Shown piece by piece: positions 34,787 through 46,306 of a stretch of 64,000 nucleotides of DNA (positions within the stretch are counted from its first letter, which is position 1; each line of letters starts with the position of its first letter). The translations under genes and the position numbers were made by a program. Under the pieces are notes generated by a model. That model did not search any database, was not told the DNA's origin, and worked only from the letters and a program-made list of their open reading frames with translations. Source of the DNA: Hansfordia pulvinata (taxonomy: Eukaryota > Ascomycota > Sordariomycetes > Xylariales); assembly GCA_006538405.1 (NCBI GenBank), contig BJKQ01000016.1, positions 62,001 through 126,000 on the forward strand. The letters are read 5' to 3'.

Positions 34787-36526
34787 GACGAGGCTTAATC
34801 TACTGCGAGATACGGAATCGACAGCGCGAAAGGGACACGCGAGACCGGTAACGCCAAGGAATGAGGGGAGGAGGCAAGGACTGGCAAGGTACGACCAAAT
34901 GTCGGGGAGCCTGGCAAATCAGGACAGGTCGTGAACAAGTCCGGGCAGGAAGACGTGCGAAGAGGATCAGGTGGTCGTGGGCGGTGGGGGACGGAATATG
35001 AGTAGTATAATAAAGTCCCGTCGGCAATCATAACCTGAAAGTGCACTCACCCGAGTCGAGTCCGATTAGGGGTCTTGTTGCTCCAGTTGGGTGGCCCCGT
35101 CTGCGCTGGTTGCAGGATAAGGGTACCTAGGGTCAAGGTACCGTGTCCGCCGTTTTGGACGGAGAACATGGCTGGCATCTAATGCCCCCCGTGCCCCCTC
35201 TTCCAGGTCGGCGTGGGCAGGCCCGTGGCCCATCTCGTAGCCCCCTCGCAGCCCCCCCGTAACCCACTCACTGCAGACCCTGGATCGGCCGCGCCGGTCA
35301 GACGATTCGATACCGTACCCAGCTCATGCGGGCGCGGTCGTACCTCGTAACGGGCCCAGGAGCCCGAGGCGGCTCATGTAAGCCACAATGCTTTCATCGA
35401 CACCGTTTCGCAGAGTACTCCCATCGAGCCCTGTACGCGGGACTGGGTAGGGGGGACACGGTACAGGCGAGTACTTTTACTCGGCACCACGTCTCACCGT
35501 TTCGAGTCAGTCGCCTCCGGAGAGACAATGCACCCTCCTTGATCTATCTGCCCCGGCACGCAGGGCTAGTTCGTCACATTGAGACCAGCGACTGTGCGAG
35601 TTCTCGCTTAATGCGGCGGAGAACCCTGAGATCCGGAATCGCGGGCAGCAGATCAACCTCTGCCTGTAAAGCGCTGCAGCACCCATGCGCGACCGGCCGT
35701 GGGACGATGACGGGTCCCATTCAGCACGACGGCACTATTGAACACCGGGAGAGCCGAACAAAGGTGCAGCAGAGACAGTACTGGAGCGCACTTGCGAGAG
35801 GTACCGCGTAGTACCCAAGTCCCTGAGGTCCTCCGGTCGGGTCGGGTCCTGCCCATCGTTAGCGCGCCAGGCCCGGCGGGCACTTGCCTGATGAGCACGA
35901 GCGAGTGCCGCAATTGGTGGCCGCCCACTCCGCCCCAGCAAGACCACATGTGGCGCCTGGGCTGAGATATTGGCTGAGTGCCCGCCCTGCTCCGCACCCG
36001 GCCGCTTACCAGGCTGACACGAGGGTCGCAGACTGCTAACTGCCTAGCCGTCCACCCCGGACTGCAGAGCCAAGAGGCCAAGAAAACCCTTCACCCCCCC
36101 TTCCACCAGGTCCCTTTTGCGGTCGTGCCTTGGCATCGTCTCTTGGCACGCCGCCATCACCGCCAACGACAGGCATGGGCTCGCCGCAGCCGCGCCCGGG
36201 CGGATCGCGATCTCCCGGGGCGAAGCTGCTCATCTCTGCCGTCACCACCAGCGCCGCTCGCACGGCTATTCGGCACGGCACCGGCTGCCACGCCTGTCGT
36301 CCTCTCCTTTGTCCTCCGCCGCCCTCCCGAGCGAGCCTGTTCCACGCTGCCGCCACGGTATCATGCATACCTTACCTTCCTGACCGTAAGGATCGAGCCC
36401 GCGGGATTGCGCCACACTCGCGAGTTGGCCGCCGCCGATGAGGAGCCGCCTGCGATACGACGACCCGCGCTGCAAGCACGCACGTCAAACCCCCGATGCC
36501 AACACCGCCCCGGCAGCGGCGGCGGC

Positions 36527-36528
<2 letters not shown>

Positions 36529-36612
<84 letters not shown>
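36529..36612 (+). repeat. (CAG)28 microsatellite
   Basis: 84 nt of perfect CAG units preceded by four CGG-type units. It is outside any supported coding region. Confidence 0.93.
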
Positions 36613-36616
<4 letters not shown>

Positions 36617-38978
36617 GACAGTGAGGGCGTCGGCCGCCCAGTCCCTTGACGGCCGGGTCTAGCGGCATTCCGGCGGCGTACTCGTGCGAGCAGCTCGTGC
36701 ACAAGACAGGGCCGGCGGTCGCACAAACGGGTAGGCGAGCGGGCACCAAACAGCAGGGCCATGAGCACGCCATGACGAGGGAACTTGCGGCATCGATCCG
36801 TGTCTCATTTGGCCGCCGCAATTGGCAGCAGACGGCACAGCTGTGACGCGTCCACCCCTTCTTATTTGAATGAGCACAAGCCAGCACCGTTTCCGCGCGA
36901 TAACAACACAACACCTGCCAAACTCGGAGCGCCAGCGAGGGCCGTCGCGTGTTGACGGCGCCGCCAATCTAAACTAATGTTTTCGCCTCTAGGGGCAAGG
37001 GCTCATGGGGGATGGCAGCACCGCAGGCGGCGCACAACATTCGTCTTGCAAGGAATGAATGGCATCAGGGTGCAAATCAATCTGAGGCATGGGGGCTATC
37101 GCACTGACGGGGCCGTCCTGGGTTATGGTGCGGCGCACGCAACCTCGCTGGCGTGCCGCCGTCGCCACAAGCCCCGATGTCGCCATCGCCCTGGTGGCCC
37201 CTCCCCTCCAATCTTTGGAGGGACTGCAAACGCCGCAGTTATCGACAGCACAGTCAGCCAGTGCCCACTGCCGGCCTTAGAATCCCATCGGCCAGGGGCG
37301 CCGGGTCACGACAACGCACAACCGCCCGTTTGCCAAGGTCATCCATGATGCCCGGCAGCTCAGGGAGACGGCGGATCCGGTGGCAGCTTCGTAGCAGTCT
37401 CGTAGCAGCTTTGTAGCAGCTCGCACATTCGCACACTGGCACTCTTGGCTGGGCTTGCGACCAGCTGGGAGCAGAAGACTCGAAGGCGGACCCGATCACA
37501 TGCCGTTTAACCCCACCCCCCAAGCGCTCCGACGCCATAGCCACCCCCCACCCCCCTCGAGAGTTCGGGGATCTGCAGATTTCCAGCTGCATTGCCAGCG
37601 ACGCCTACGTTCAGTGAGGCTGTCACGTCTTTTCAGCGGCCGCATTGCCCTTCATCACCCAGCATCTGGGGCGCCCCAGCGTGGGGCCAGCATTTGATAG
37701 GCTATTGTAGTAATCAAGGCATGGCTTGGTTATCTTGAATGATGAGTGTGCTATCACCTTAAGAATATGAGTCGTGGTTGATAGTCACCACGGATGATTT
37801 CATCGCAGAAGCATGTGTCTGGGTTGTGCAGGTTGCATCCGGTATTATGAGGTGCGACCAGCAGATGGGATGGGCGACTCGACCATCGCAACTTTGCCCG
37901 CGGGCAAGACGCATGTACCGGATGGGCCTCAGCAAGCCGGCAACGGCCCTCCGAAGCGTGGGGCAGCTACAACCCTGGCGCAGATGGCGAAGTACCCGTA
38001 GCCTCCGGCTCGAGCGACTTCACTGGCTGAGCTGGAGGTGTGGTCGAAAGATTTGGAGGGGATATCAGACGACTCGTAGGTACAAGCTTGATAACAAGTT
38101 CCCCAAAGCGGGTGGGCACTGAGGTGTGCTCCCAACGTCCTACAAGGTCTTCAAGAGTACATGCGATGTATCTATTCCACCCCAGCACCCTGAAATCGCG
38201 GCGACCTGAAGGGTCTGCATCCGGCGCTGGATCGCCCCTTCGGACTCCTCAAGCAACCCGGCGTACTCATACCCTGGTGCCTGCTGAGGTTGCTTACGGG
38301 AGCAGCTGGATACGGTACATACCGTATGTACCTACGTGGGTGGAGACGGGGGCACCCAGTAAAAGTACCGCAGCCTAGCCTGCAGTTCCGATTTAGCCGG
38401 GGCAGCAGGTCCAGTGCTGCCCGCGTGATTGTGTCAATATATGCCGGCGGTCCTGCCCACTGGCCCGTCCCCAGTGTGCGATCTGCCCTTGATCTACATC
38501 CAAGCATCGCAATACAATAACTGCCCTACCCGCCCGCTCGCTCGCTCGCCCGCCCACGACCGCTCCTCGCCCGCCTGACGAGTCCAGCTTCCCCATACCA
38601 GTCCAGCCCAGTCCGGACATCGCATCTTGCATCGCTGCTCTCTTCTGGCGACAGCTAATAAAAGGCGCCATCACTATCCCAACTAAAAGCGGCCGGCACA
38701 GCCCACCTCAGCCCTGCCCGCCCTGCCCAACGCAACTCTACCCCGATCAAACTTTCCGCCAACCTTGCCCGGCCCTTAACCCACCTTTCACAACCTTTCG
38801 CCAGCGCCGGCCTCACCAACCGTCCAGGCACGCAGCCCTACACACGTCACCTCTGCCACACCCACTTCACACTTGACTCTGGCCTGACGACTCGCCGACG
38901 CCCACTGGCGCCGAGGTCTCTCGTGAGCTGCTGAGTCCTGTCCGCCGACCGTCCCATCCGCCCAGCCCCGCGCACAAC

Positions 38979-40219
38979 ATGTCGTACTCGGACACCACCC
39001 CAAAAACGCCGAATTTGATAAGTTCGACACGCTGCCTCCTGCGAGAGAGGGTAGCTTTGACGACTCGAGCTCGGCGGATTCGATAGCCCTTCTGGAGAGG
39101 GATATCGACGGCGGCGACCTGGAAAAGGGCATGGCTCCCGAGCAGTCTCTGCCGGCTCCCGTCAGCCACGAGTATACGGTGCCGCTGAAAACAAAGCTGA
39201 TCGCGCTGGCCGGCTACTTTCTCTGCAACATAGGCCTGACCATCTACAACAAGGCCATTCTCGGCTCTTTCAAGTTCCCCTGGCTGCTGACAGCCGTGCA
39301 TTCGGGATGCTCTTTTCTCGGTGCGACGGTGCTCATGCACATGGGCCACTTCCAGGCGTCTAAGCTCACCCGCCGTGAGAACCTGGCTCTTGTCGCTTTC
39401 TCGTTTCTTTTCACCATAAACATTGCCATTTCCAATGTCTCACTGTAAGTCGCTCTGCGGGACCGGACTCCGTCATACCATCCCGTCCCTCCGTGACAGT
39501 TGTGACAGCAACAGGCTAACGTCTCATTTAGCGCCATGGTCTCAGTTCCGTTCCACCAGGTCGTGCGTGCGACGACGCCTATCTTCACCACCATCCTGTT
39601 CCGCGTCTGCTTCGGCCGCACTTTCTCTCGCGACACGTACCTGTCGCTGCTCCCCATTGTCTTCGGAGTCTTCCTGGCCACGTACGGCGAGATGGCCTTC
39701 AGCGACCTGGGCTTCCTGCTGACGTTCCTCGGCGTCTTGCTTGCTGCTCTGAAGACCATTGTCACCAACAAGATGATGACGGGCAGCTTGGCGCTGTCAT
39801 TCTGGGAGATTCTGCGCCGCATGTCGCCCCTGGCCTGCCTGCAAAGCATCATCTACGCGTTCGTGACGGGCGAGCTGGGCGAGTTCGGCACGTTTGCCCG
39901 CGACGAGCTGTGGCAAGGCAAGGCCCGCTTCTCCCCGACCGTCTTTGCCCTGGTCATGCTCGGAAATGGCGCCCTGGCATTTGCGCTGAACGTGTCGAGC
40001 TTCAGCACCAACAAGATTGCCGGCGCGCTGACCATGACCGTCTGCGCCAACGTCAAGCAGTGCATCACCATCGTCCTAGGCGGTATCCTGTTCGGCGCGC
40101 AGATGACCTCGACCAACATGTGGGGTGTTCTGGTTACGCTGCTTGGCGGTGCGACCTACTCCTACGTCGAACTTGACAACAAGAAGAGACGGGCCGCCGT
40201 CGCGGCTGGTGGTCGATGA
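38979..40219 (+). CDS. TPT-family (DUF250) nucleotide-sugar/triose-phosphate translocator, with one apparent 1-nt frameshift near the start
   Basis: Polytopic membrane protein of the triose-phosphate translocator family, usually in Golgi or ER membranes. Two exons: 38979-39444 and 39532-40219; the 87-nt intron has donor GTAAGT, branch GCTAAC and acceptor TTTAG. Hydrophobic segments cover most of residues 70-375, about nine or ten helices, with family-typical stretches GYFLCNIGLTIYNKAIL, VSVPFHQVVRATTPIFTTIL and NVKQCITIVLGGILFG, and a basic C-terminal tail. The N-terminus reads MSYSDTTPK from the ATG at 38979, but the acidic leader that follows (FDKFDTLPPAREGSF...) is one frame away. One missing base in the CCCC/AAAAA run near 38998-39006 explains this and also fixes the exon phase. 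An internal ATG at 39131 is the conservative alternative start. Repaired length is 384 aa. The substrate cannot be told from sequence. Confidence 0.86.
38998..39006 (+). other. Frameshift in transporter N-terminus
   Basis: The CCCC-AAAAA run is one base short of joining MSYSDTTPK to the downstream open frame. Exon 1 length is also one base short of the phase the intron needs. Confidence 0.7.
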
Positions 40220-43200
40220 TATCCCACTCTTCGTCTTTCCTTTTCCAAACCTCCTTAATCCATAGGCTGTCTTCCGCCGTCCTGTACATACCCATCAGCA
40301 TAGCCCAGCATCTTGCATTTCCAAGCCACGGTTGCGCGTTTGCATACACTCGTACATCATAATAATAGACCTGCTAATGTCAACTTTCGCACGGGCCGAC
40401 GAGCCTAGAACGAATCCTGCCACGACGAAAATCGGTGCAGAAAACCCGCCCCTTGTAAGTGGGCCATTGTGTGCGTCGCAAGTATTTTGCCTCCAGAAAC
40501 CATATTTCCTGGAGGATCGATCCCCTGGACCAGCGCACACCCGACTCTGCCCATTGGAGCCCGCTTCCGTCTGGGTATCCTGGTAGGAGGGGGTGAGGCT
40601 CTCGTCAGCATAGGGGCATCCACCCGTCGCTTCTCGCGAGCCGGCTGACGGGCGAGGGGCAGCTGGACCGACAATTCAAGTCCTCCTCGGCCCGGCTAGT
40701 GAGTCGGCGGAGGTCTTGTCCGTAAGACGCGAATGAGTTTGACGTTCGGAGATGCGGCCGGGCGTGGCTGGACCTACCTACCTAGGGGTACAAGTACGCG
40801 TGCAAGCCGCCGCGGCATTCAGCTGGCGCAGAATACTAAAGGTAACATGACTACCTCCTAACTGGTTGACCAGCATCTCCGACCCGCGTCATTTGCATGT
40901 CGACGCCTCCTTATTGTTCGTCAGCCACCTCGGACCACGAGTATGCGGGCCACCTTGTGCTTGCAGACCGCTCGTACCTCATACGAGTACAGCCCGAACC
41001 ACGTCTTGCCCAGTTCTCGTGGAAGCACTCTGGGCACTCTATGGTGTCAGGCGGTAGAGCGGAGGCCCGGCTCCCCTTCCAGACCTTGCACTACCTGCCG
41101 GGGCGAGAGAATGCTGGTTCCTGGATATACTCACCAAGTGTGGGCAAGGGCCAGCGAGCCCCGCGACTCAAAATGTAGCTCGCTCCGCTCAGGAGCCTCA
41201 CCTGCTCTCTACGTTTACAAAGTCCCTCGGTATCTCATGAACCTGCCTGCGGCCGCGCAGGATCCGGGTGCATGCGAGTAGAGGTAAGGCGAGCCATACC
41301 CGTTGGAGCCCAAGCCAGCATTGCGGCCAATTGGGGCATCGCGCGGCCGCTCCCCCTTGTCTCTTCTCATTAAACCTCGAATTGCTTGTCTGCTGGAATG
41401 GGTAGAAAGCGCGCGCTTGTCTATTACGCCAAGGACCTAGTGAGGCCTGCGGTCGCGTCAAGTATCACTCGTATGTGCCCGGGAGTATGGCTGCTGCTTG
41501 TTTGCTACTTCTCCCGCGATCCCGCGAATGAGCCGTTTCTGGTGGGATTTCTGGCTTTCCCAGACTTGAGTTTTTTTTCTTTCTTTCTTTCCCTATCTTC
41601 CCGTATCTTCCCGCCCGAATTGGCATGTTTGCTGCTTACCTCCCTCGAAGCCTTCCCCACACTGTCTCGGTAATGAAAGTCTTTTCTGCCGTCTTGGCAC
41701 TCGCTGAGAAATCACGAAAAGCGAGCGGCAAGAGGCGAGAAAGAGAAGAGAGTGCCGTCCAAGTCGGACCCCTTTTCTGCCCTGTATCCCCCCCGCCCCA
41801 AGAGGCAATTATCGTACGAGTATACACCATCGGCGTCAGTCCCGAGGATGAAGGGCCATAGTTGGCCATAGCCCGAGCCTACAAGTACGAGAACGAGGAC
41901 TAGCCCACGTGCAATCTGCGCGAGACTTCGGACAGTCAACACCCCTTTGGCCGTAGAACATTCTCTTTCCCCTGCCCCATGCCCCTCCAGTGATCCGCAC
42001 CCGGACCGAAAAGCACGCTCTGTGCTGTGGCTAGGACATATTCCACCAGATGATTCCCAACGCTCCTCCGGGCGCGAACTACGCCCGGTAGCTGCCCCTC
42101 CCCGCGCACTGCGGGTTTCGCTTTCACCGGCGTTGTCGGACTTCGCTTCTGCAGCCATCACATTCTCAGAGGAGGGGGGTATCCGAGCCACGCAGGTCCG
42201 CCCCGGAGAGAACCGCCCTCCGCTAGTTAGTGCGCACAAAGCTGCGTACGGTTGTCGGCAGATGATGCAACGCCGCGAGCATGCACGCCGTAGTGAGACA
42301 CTCAGGCGGCCTCGCGCAGATGTCCGGCCTGAAAAGTTCAAGGCCGAGTCTTCACCGCGGCCGAGGGGGCATACCCGCCAGGGCGGTAAGGGAAGAAACA
42401 GAGACAAGGGGAGGGGGGCAAGGCCGCTTGTTGGTGACACTCAAGGTACAAGACATGGATTACAGAATGAATACCTTATCGAAGAGGGGGGGAGCCACCC
42501 TTCGCGCCACGCCGCGTCCGTCCGGCATGCTGCTACTATCAAGCAGAAACCTGCTTCACGCACCCAGATGCGCCCGTACCCTCCCACGCCTCCCTTCGCA
42601 TCGCCATGTCTTCTTCGCAATCAGTCGGCGGACGTCCGCATTTGAAAAGAAAAAAAATAAAAAATAAAAAATACAGGGCGCCGGGCCAGCGGGACCAGAG
42701 AAGAGACACGGCGCCGCGCCCCATACCCCCGGCACGTCCCAGACGGTCCGCGATACGCGGCTCTCGCCCGGGGCGCGGGCAAGACAAGGCGCTCAAGCCC
42801 GGACACCGTCTCACCAGACCACGATATATCGTAAACTTGAGATGAGATGGGACAGGGCAGGGGGAGAGGCAGAATAACAAGGAGACAAGGATATACTCGC
42901 AATGGCCAGAGAGCCGCTTATCTCCGCGCTCGAGGTACCCAATCTTTCTCATATCGACCGTGTCCCCGAGGGGGGGCCCGGGGTAGAGTGGCGGCGTCGT
43001 CTTCACTCCGTGCGCGGGCGGCACGAGAGGTGGCCAGACCCTGATCATCATGCCCGTTTTCTTTTTTGGTCTGATACTGGTGCACCTACGAGTAGCTCCT
43101 ATCCACCTTTCAGCTTTCAGGGAGGCACTTGAGTTGACAAGATGGATAGATCCGAAGACTCGGCAGAAACGCATCCAGCAATGCAATGCATACGCCTGGC

Positions 43201-44809
43201 TTACGCATTGTTCGGCCTCGCACGGGGCAGACGCACATACCGAGTACAAGGCGCTGGAACCCTATACCCCAGACTACCATTTGCCTTGAAGAACAACTGT
43301 ACAAGACACTGCGGAGCGAAACACGAAAAGGCCCAGGCAGGCATCTGGCTGGTCTCGGCACTCACCGCACCACGCGGTCTCTGGGGATCACTCAAACCCG
43401 AGTCACTCGCGACAGGTCGGAAAAAAGGCCACCCGCGGGTGGCAGAAGAAAAGAAAACCTTTGCAAAAGGCCTTTTGGCCGATCCGCCGCGATGCATGCG
43501 CAGGAGTACTCTCGTACGTGTCGTGTGAGGTTGATTGAAGTCGCCGGCCTCTTATGCCTCGAAAGGGACATCAACTCGTATCATCTGGGTACGCATACTC
43601 GTACGCGGGAAAGGAAACCCCCGGTCGTCTACTGCGAGTCCCTTTGCGGCATCAAGACTCTCAGCTCGCGGGGCCATGGCGAACGGGGGTGGCCCATGCG
43701 CGTGGGGAGGGCGCAGGGCGTGAACCCCCGCTTGACTACATAGGTCATGGACTTTTGGTGCTTTTCTGAATCCCGTGGTTCCGTTTCCTCGTCAGCATCG
43801 CAAAGGTACGATACGGAGAGGACCACACATGAACGTATCTGCGGAAGAGAACGGGCACTCGGACGAGACTCTCCAGACCGCGCTCGCAGTCTTGGCAGGG
43901 GCGCATCGCGAGACGACCTCCATGCGTACTAGTAGACCACACATCTGGCTATTACTAGGTACTGACTGCCGTAGTTGGTAAATGCTGGTTCGGGCATGTG
44001 GGCGTGAACAGATGCCCCTCTCCCTGTTAGTACTCGTGCGCCCGCCACGGAGTAGAGCGACCTGAAGTACATATGTATCTATCCTATGTGCCTATGTACT
44101 GAGTCTCGGCAATTTGCGCGTGGAGTACTCGCACTGGAACTCTCACGACGCCAGGAAAAGGGGGGCGGAAGACTGGCGGGGTGCGCCGGGGCGGAGACGG
44201 GCGCTAGTTTGTTAGCGCACGAGGGGACGCGTGGCTTTGAAGCTCGTGGCCGACACGGCTGACAAACGGATGGACGGCGAGAGGGAAAAGATGGAGGGCC
44301 AAGAAAAAAAAGTTTAGCAAGGATCTAGTTAGGGCGAGTGTGAATGATGAGGAAACCCCTAAGGCATGTTGCTTGGTATGGGGTTGTTAGATTGCCCTCC
44401 CTTCCCCCTCATCACCCGTACAGGCAGTAGCCACGATGATCAGGGTCATATGCCCAAGTCCGCTTTGCAGTAGGTGAGTAGCTCTTCGTATGCGTTCGTA
44501 ACATTGCAATGTTACAACTGAGCTGCTGCTGTTGTGAATAGCTTGCTAAATACTGCTCCCAACAATGGAAATGCTTGATTTTTTATTTTTTATTTTATTT
44601 TTTTGCCTCGCCAGAAATGCATCATCCGGTTTCACGAATGGGTAGCACCGGAGACTCGAAGCAAGCAGGCCTGACGTTGGATCGCTTATCGGTATTCTAG
44701 TTTCGTCATTATGTACTCTGCACATCGCACTGGCGATGCCGCTCGCCAACCCTCGCTGGGCATACTCATACATACTCCTCCTCGTTCGACACTTTGGTTG
44801 CACGTGCGT
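40220..44809. other. Intergenic, no gene seen
   Basis: About 4.6 kb between convergent genes. It contains several TACTCGTA/TACGAGTA copies (40982, 41815, 43087, 43596) and an ACCTACCTACCTAGG tract near 40775. Frames of up to about 240 codons exist on both strands but show no domain, signal peptide or consistent composition. Confidence 0.55.
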
Positions 44810-46306
44810 CTATAGCTCGTCCTCTTCCTTGTGGCCCTGCAGCTGCTCCTCAAACTGCGAGCAGAGACCGTCGTGCCAGCCCACCCAGTCGGTCTCACCT
44901 TCGTGGTAGGTCCAGGCGCCCGCCAACGGGTGGCGATCCGGGCCCTCGTCCTTGATGCCCTTCTTACGCAGCCTGGCAAGGAGACGGCCCTGGTAGGGGT
45001 AGAACCAATTGCGCGGCCACCACAGCTCACGGTAACCTTTCTTGCCCGTAAAGTGCAATACCGGCGGCACGATCTTGAGCGCCGTGTTGGTGGCCAGTGG
45101 CACCGTCGACCACGACTTGAGCGCCTCGGGGAGGATCTTCTTGTCGGCCGCCGACCACGAACCACCAATCGGGCCCCCCATCTTGAGCTCGTCGGGCAAC
45201 TCAAAGTGGTGGTAAGGGTTGATCTGCTTGCTCCCCTCCTTCACGTACTTGGACGACAAGTTGTGCTGCACCCAAGTCATGTAGTCGTCGTAGAAGGCGA
45301 TCGTTTGCCACATGTCCGAGTCGAAATCCATGCCCAGGTAGTAGTCGGTGCGCTGGCCCTCCTCGAATTTGGGGATGTACTTGTCGTTCCCCTTGCCCGG
45401 CAGCAAGTAGGCCTCGGCCTCGGTCGTGTCGAGCCCCTTTTCCTTGTCCGACTCCAGCTTCCACAGAAGGCGCTGGTACGCCTGGTCGCCGAAGACCTCG
45501 GCAAAGTAGTACTGGTCTGAATCCGTCACGTGGTTCTCGTGAACCTTTTCCAGCGTCCGGTTGAAGGAGTCGCGGATATCCCGGGCTGGCCCCATGATGG
45601 TTCCGGAGTTGAGCCAGCGGGCACGGTTGTGGAGCTCGATTCCGTGGTCGGTGTCGGGCCCAAACGCCCGAGGCGGGGTGTACGACTCGGGAATGGCCCA
45701 GCAGGCCGGGCGCTTGTCGTCGATGGGCCAGCAAATCTTGTCGGGGCCAAAGAATACTGTGTCCTTGATGCCGTGCTTGGCGACGACGTCCGCACCGTAG
45801 TCCTTCTCGTTGCGCTGACGGTTCTTCTCGACAACGTCGTAGTAGCGCTTGATCATGATCTCGGCTGGCAGCTGGAACCAGGCGTCGTACCCGTCCATCA
45901 TGTAGATGAGGTCGTCGAGCTTGTCTTCGGGCAGATTGTTGACATAGTCGAGGACGCCCTCGATCTTCATGAGATGCTGGACGTACGCATCCTTGGCCTC
46001 GTCCTTGTTCCAGTTGATGAGAACCGGGGCGGGCCAGTCGAGGATGGCGGCGGTGACCTGCAGCTGGCACAGGTGGTAGTTTGTGCTGGTTGCGGGGATC
46101 AGAAGGTGAAGACGCTTGTCGGAGTAGGCGCCGGGGACGTAGGAGAGGCCGGAGTCGAGGGGCTTGGTGTTCTGGTGCCCTTGCGACGACGTCGTCGAGG
46201 AGCCGCGGGGACGGAAGATGTGGGCGAGGAGGGCGGTGACGGCGACGAAGAGGACGACGGCGACGCCGGTCTTGATGTGGCGCCGCGAGGCCATGGAGGA
46301 GATCAT
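44810..46306 (-). CDS. PLOD/ESAG3-like type II membrane glycosyltransferase-like protein, copy A
   Basis: Single-exon frame of 498 aa. A short basic N-terminus and one membrane helix (residues 13-31) suggest a type II Golgi protein with a lumenal catalytic domain. The domain resembles the PLOD/ESAG3-like glycosyltransferase group: LHLLIPATSTNYHLCQ (66-81), ILDWPAPVLINW (88-99), an acidic motif MMDGYDAWFQL (136-146) that could bind metal and sugar nucleotide through D138/D141, and RWLNSGTIMG (230-239). The ATG at 46306 has a good context (GCCGCC before it); the next ATG is four codons in. A clear paralogue lies 3.4 kb away at 49714-51381 in the opposite orientation. Donor sugar and acceptor are unknown; glycosyltransferase activity is inferred from fold resemblance only. 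Confidence 0.78.
   Translation of the reverse strand: MISSMASRRHIKTGVAVVLFVAVTALLAHIFRPRGSSTTSSQGHQNTKPLDSGLSYVPGAYSDKRLHLLIPATSTNYHLCQLQVTAAILDWPAPVLINWNKDEAKDAYVQHLMKIEGVLDYVNNLPEDKLDDLIYMMDGYDAWFQLPAEIMIKRYYDVVEKNRQRNEKDYGADVVAKHGIKDTVFFGPDKICWPIDDKRPACWAIPESYTPPRAFGPDTDHGIELHNRARWLNSGTIMGPARDIRDSFNRTLEKVHENHVTDSDQYYFAEVFGDQAYQRLLWKLESDKEKGLDTTEAEAYLLPGKGNDKYIPKFEEGQRTDYYLGMDFDSDMWQTIAFYDDYMTWVQHNLSSKYVKEGSKQINPYHHFELPDELKMGGPIGGSWSAADKKILPEALKSWSTVPLATNTALKIVPPVLHFTGKKGYRELWWPRNWFYPYQGRLLARLRKKGIKDEGPDRHPLAGAWTYHEGETDWVGWHDGLCSQFEEQLQGHKEEDEL

Larger units (their letters stand above)
34629..38978. other. Divergent intergenic region between ugd and the transporter gene
   Basis: About 4.3 kb. 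It holds the ugd promoter at the left, a (CAG)28 microsatellite, and a pyrimidine-rich leader in front of the transporter at the right. Frames across the CAG tract encode only homopolymers (Ala, Ser or Cys/Leu) and I do not call them genes. Confidence 0.6.

Noticed and set aside
36361..36914. Frames across the CAG tract giving poly-Cys, poly-Leu, poly-Ser or poly-Ala
   Set aside because: All frames are open because of the repeat itself; nothing outside the tract supports coding.
41712..43249. Overlapping frames of 230-240 codons on both strands between the transporter and PLOD-like copy A
   Set aside because: No domain, signal peptide, splice-supported extension or plausible composition in any frame.
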